Positions 13,239 through 13,724 of a DNA stretch of 13,724 bases are shown one piece after another (the first letter of the stretch is position 1; the number at the start of each line of letters is the position of its first letter). The stretch comes from an uncultured Clostridia bacterium (lineage in GTDB: Bacteria; Bacillota_A; Clostridia; Christensenellales; Aristaeellaceae): positions 1 through 13,724 of the forward strand of contig CAMOGC010000021.1 in NCBI GenBank assembly GCA_946613955.1, written 5' to 3'. A model generated the notes under the pieces. The model had not been told where the DNA came from, ran no database searches, and saw only the letters and a list, made by a program, of their open reading frames with translations. A program made the position numbers and the translations under genes.

Positions 13239-13724
13239 ATGCGTCTGCTCTATACGGAATCCAATCTTTTATCCCTCCGGGCCCAGATCCGGCGCCGCCG
13301 CCTGGTGCTTTATGCCGTCTCGGCGCTCTTTTTCGCCCTGTTTATCATTACCCTTGTGATTGACGATCATAAGCAGAACCGTCCCCAGCTGCTGACGCTC
13401 TTTTCCGTCCTGCTGGGCGGCGGCTTCGCCATCTTTTATTATGATCTGATGATCCGTCCCCTCCGCTGTTATGAGCGGCATCTGGAGCACGCCCTCCACG
13501 GCCGGAATCACGAAATGACCCTGGAATTCCTCCGCGTCGAGCCGGAGCTTTCCCTGGTGGACGGGGTGCGCTTCCGCGGCCTGACCTTTCTGGGCGACCC
13601 GGATAAGCACGGCGTCCGGGAAACCGGCCTCTATTGGGACGCGGAGCTCCCCCTCCCGGAGTTCGTCCCCGGCCAGTCCCTGACCGTCCGCTATTACGAC
13701 CGCTGTATCACCGGTTATCAGTAA
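13239..13724 (+). CDS. Two-pass membrane protein of unknown function, 161 aa
   Basis: I do not recognise this protein. The ATG at 13239 follows AAAGGAGG closely; a frame open further upstream would run through the promoter. Two membrane segments are visible, about residues 23-42 and 51-72, linked by a short polar loop (DDHKQNRPQ). The first 22 residues are rich in arginine, so the N-terminus is expected inside the cell. The remaining 89 residues are soluble and probably beta-rich (for example VRFRGLTFLG, ETGLYWDAELPLP, QSLTVRYYDRCITGY), and by the positive-inside rule also cytoplasmic. The stop is the last codon of the window, so the gene is complete. It is divergent from the ribosomal operon. 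No function is assigned. Confidence 0.8.
   Translation: MRLLYTESNLLSLRAQIRRRRLVLYAVSALFFALFIITLVIDDHKQNRPQLLTLFSVLLGGGFAIFYYDLMIRPLRCYERHLEHALHGRNHEMTLEFLRVEPELSLVDGVRFRGLTFLGDPDKHGVRETGLYWDAELPLPEFVPGQSLTVRYYDRCITGYQ

Overview
The window comes from a GC-rich bacterium, most likely a member of the Bacillota (class Clostridia). The evidence is: a YesM/YesN-type sensor kinase and AraC-type response regulator; rpsD lying between rpsK and rpoA; a zinc-free S4 (one Cys in its N-terminus); an over-long L17; strong AAGGAGG-type ribosome binding sites; and a lipoprotein-type solute-binding protein. The exact lineage cannot be fixed from this sequence. No rRNA, tRNA, CRISPR array or transposase was seen.

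Positions 1-6479 (minus strand) hold a sugar-sensing and uptake region. Read 5' to 3' on the minus strand it runs alaX-type tRNA-editing gene, a 79-residue unknown protein, a lipid-anchored sugar-binding protein, a YesM-like histidine kinase, a YesN-like AraC response regulator, and then, behind its own putative control region, a second sugar-binding protein cut off by the window edge. The two binding proteins are paralogues of the YtfQ/RbsB type. The likely reading is a three-component system: the lipoprotein senses a sugar outside the cell, the kinase relays this, and the regulator switches on the transporter whose binding protein begins at 930. The transporter ATPase and permeases would lie beyond the left edge.

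Positions 6584-9507 hold fumC (minus strand) and cca (plus strand), driven by back-to-back divergent promoters. cca has a structured leader of about 109 nt and no visible Shine-Dalgarno sequence. A bidirectional terminator at 9662-9693 separates cca from the convergent ribosomal operon.

Positions 9733-13138 hold the alpha operon in the order rpsM, rpsK, rpsD, rpoA, rplQ (minus strand). It starts from its own extended -10 promoter, without infA or rpmJ in front. Its leader of about 333 nt is rich in inverted repeats and is a candidate for ribosomal-protein feedback control. A divergent gene at the right edge encodes an unrecognised 161-residue protein with two membrane segments.
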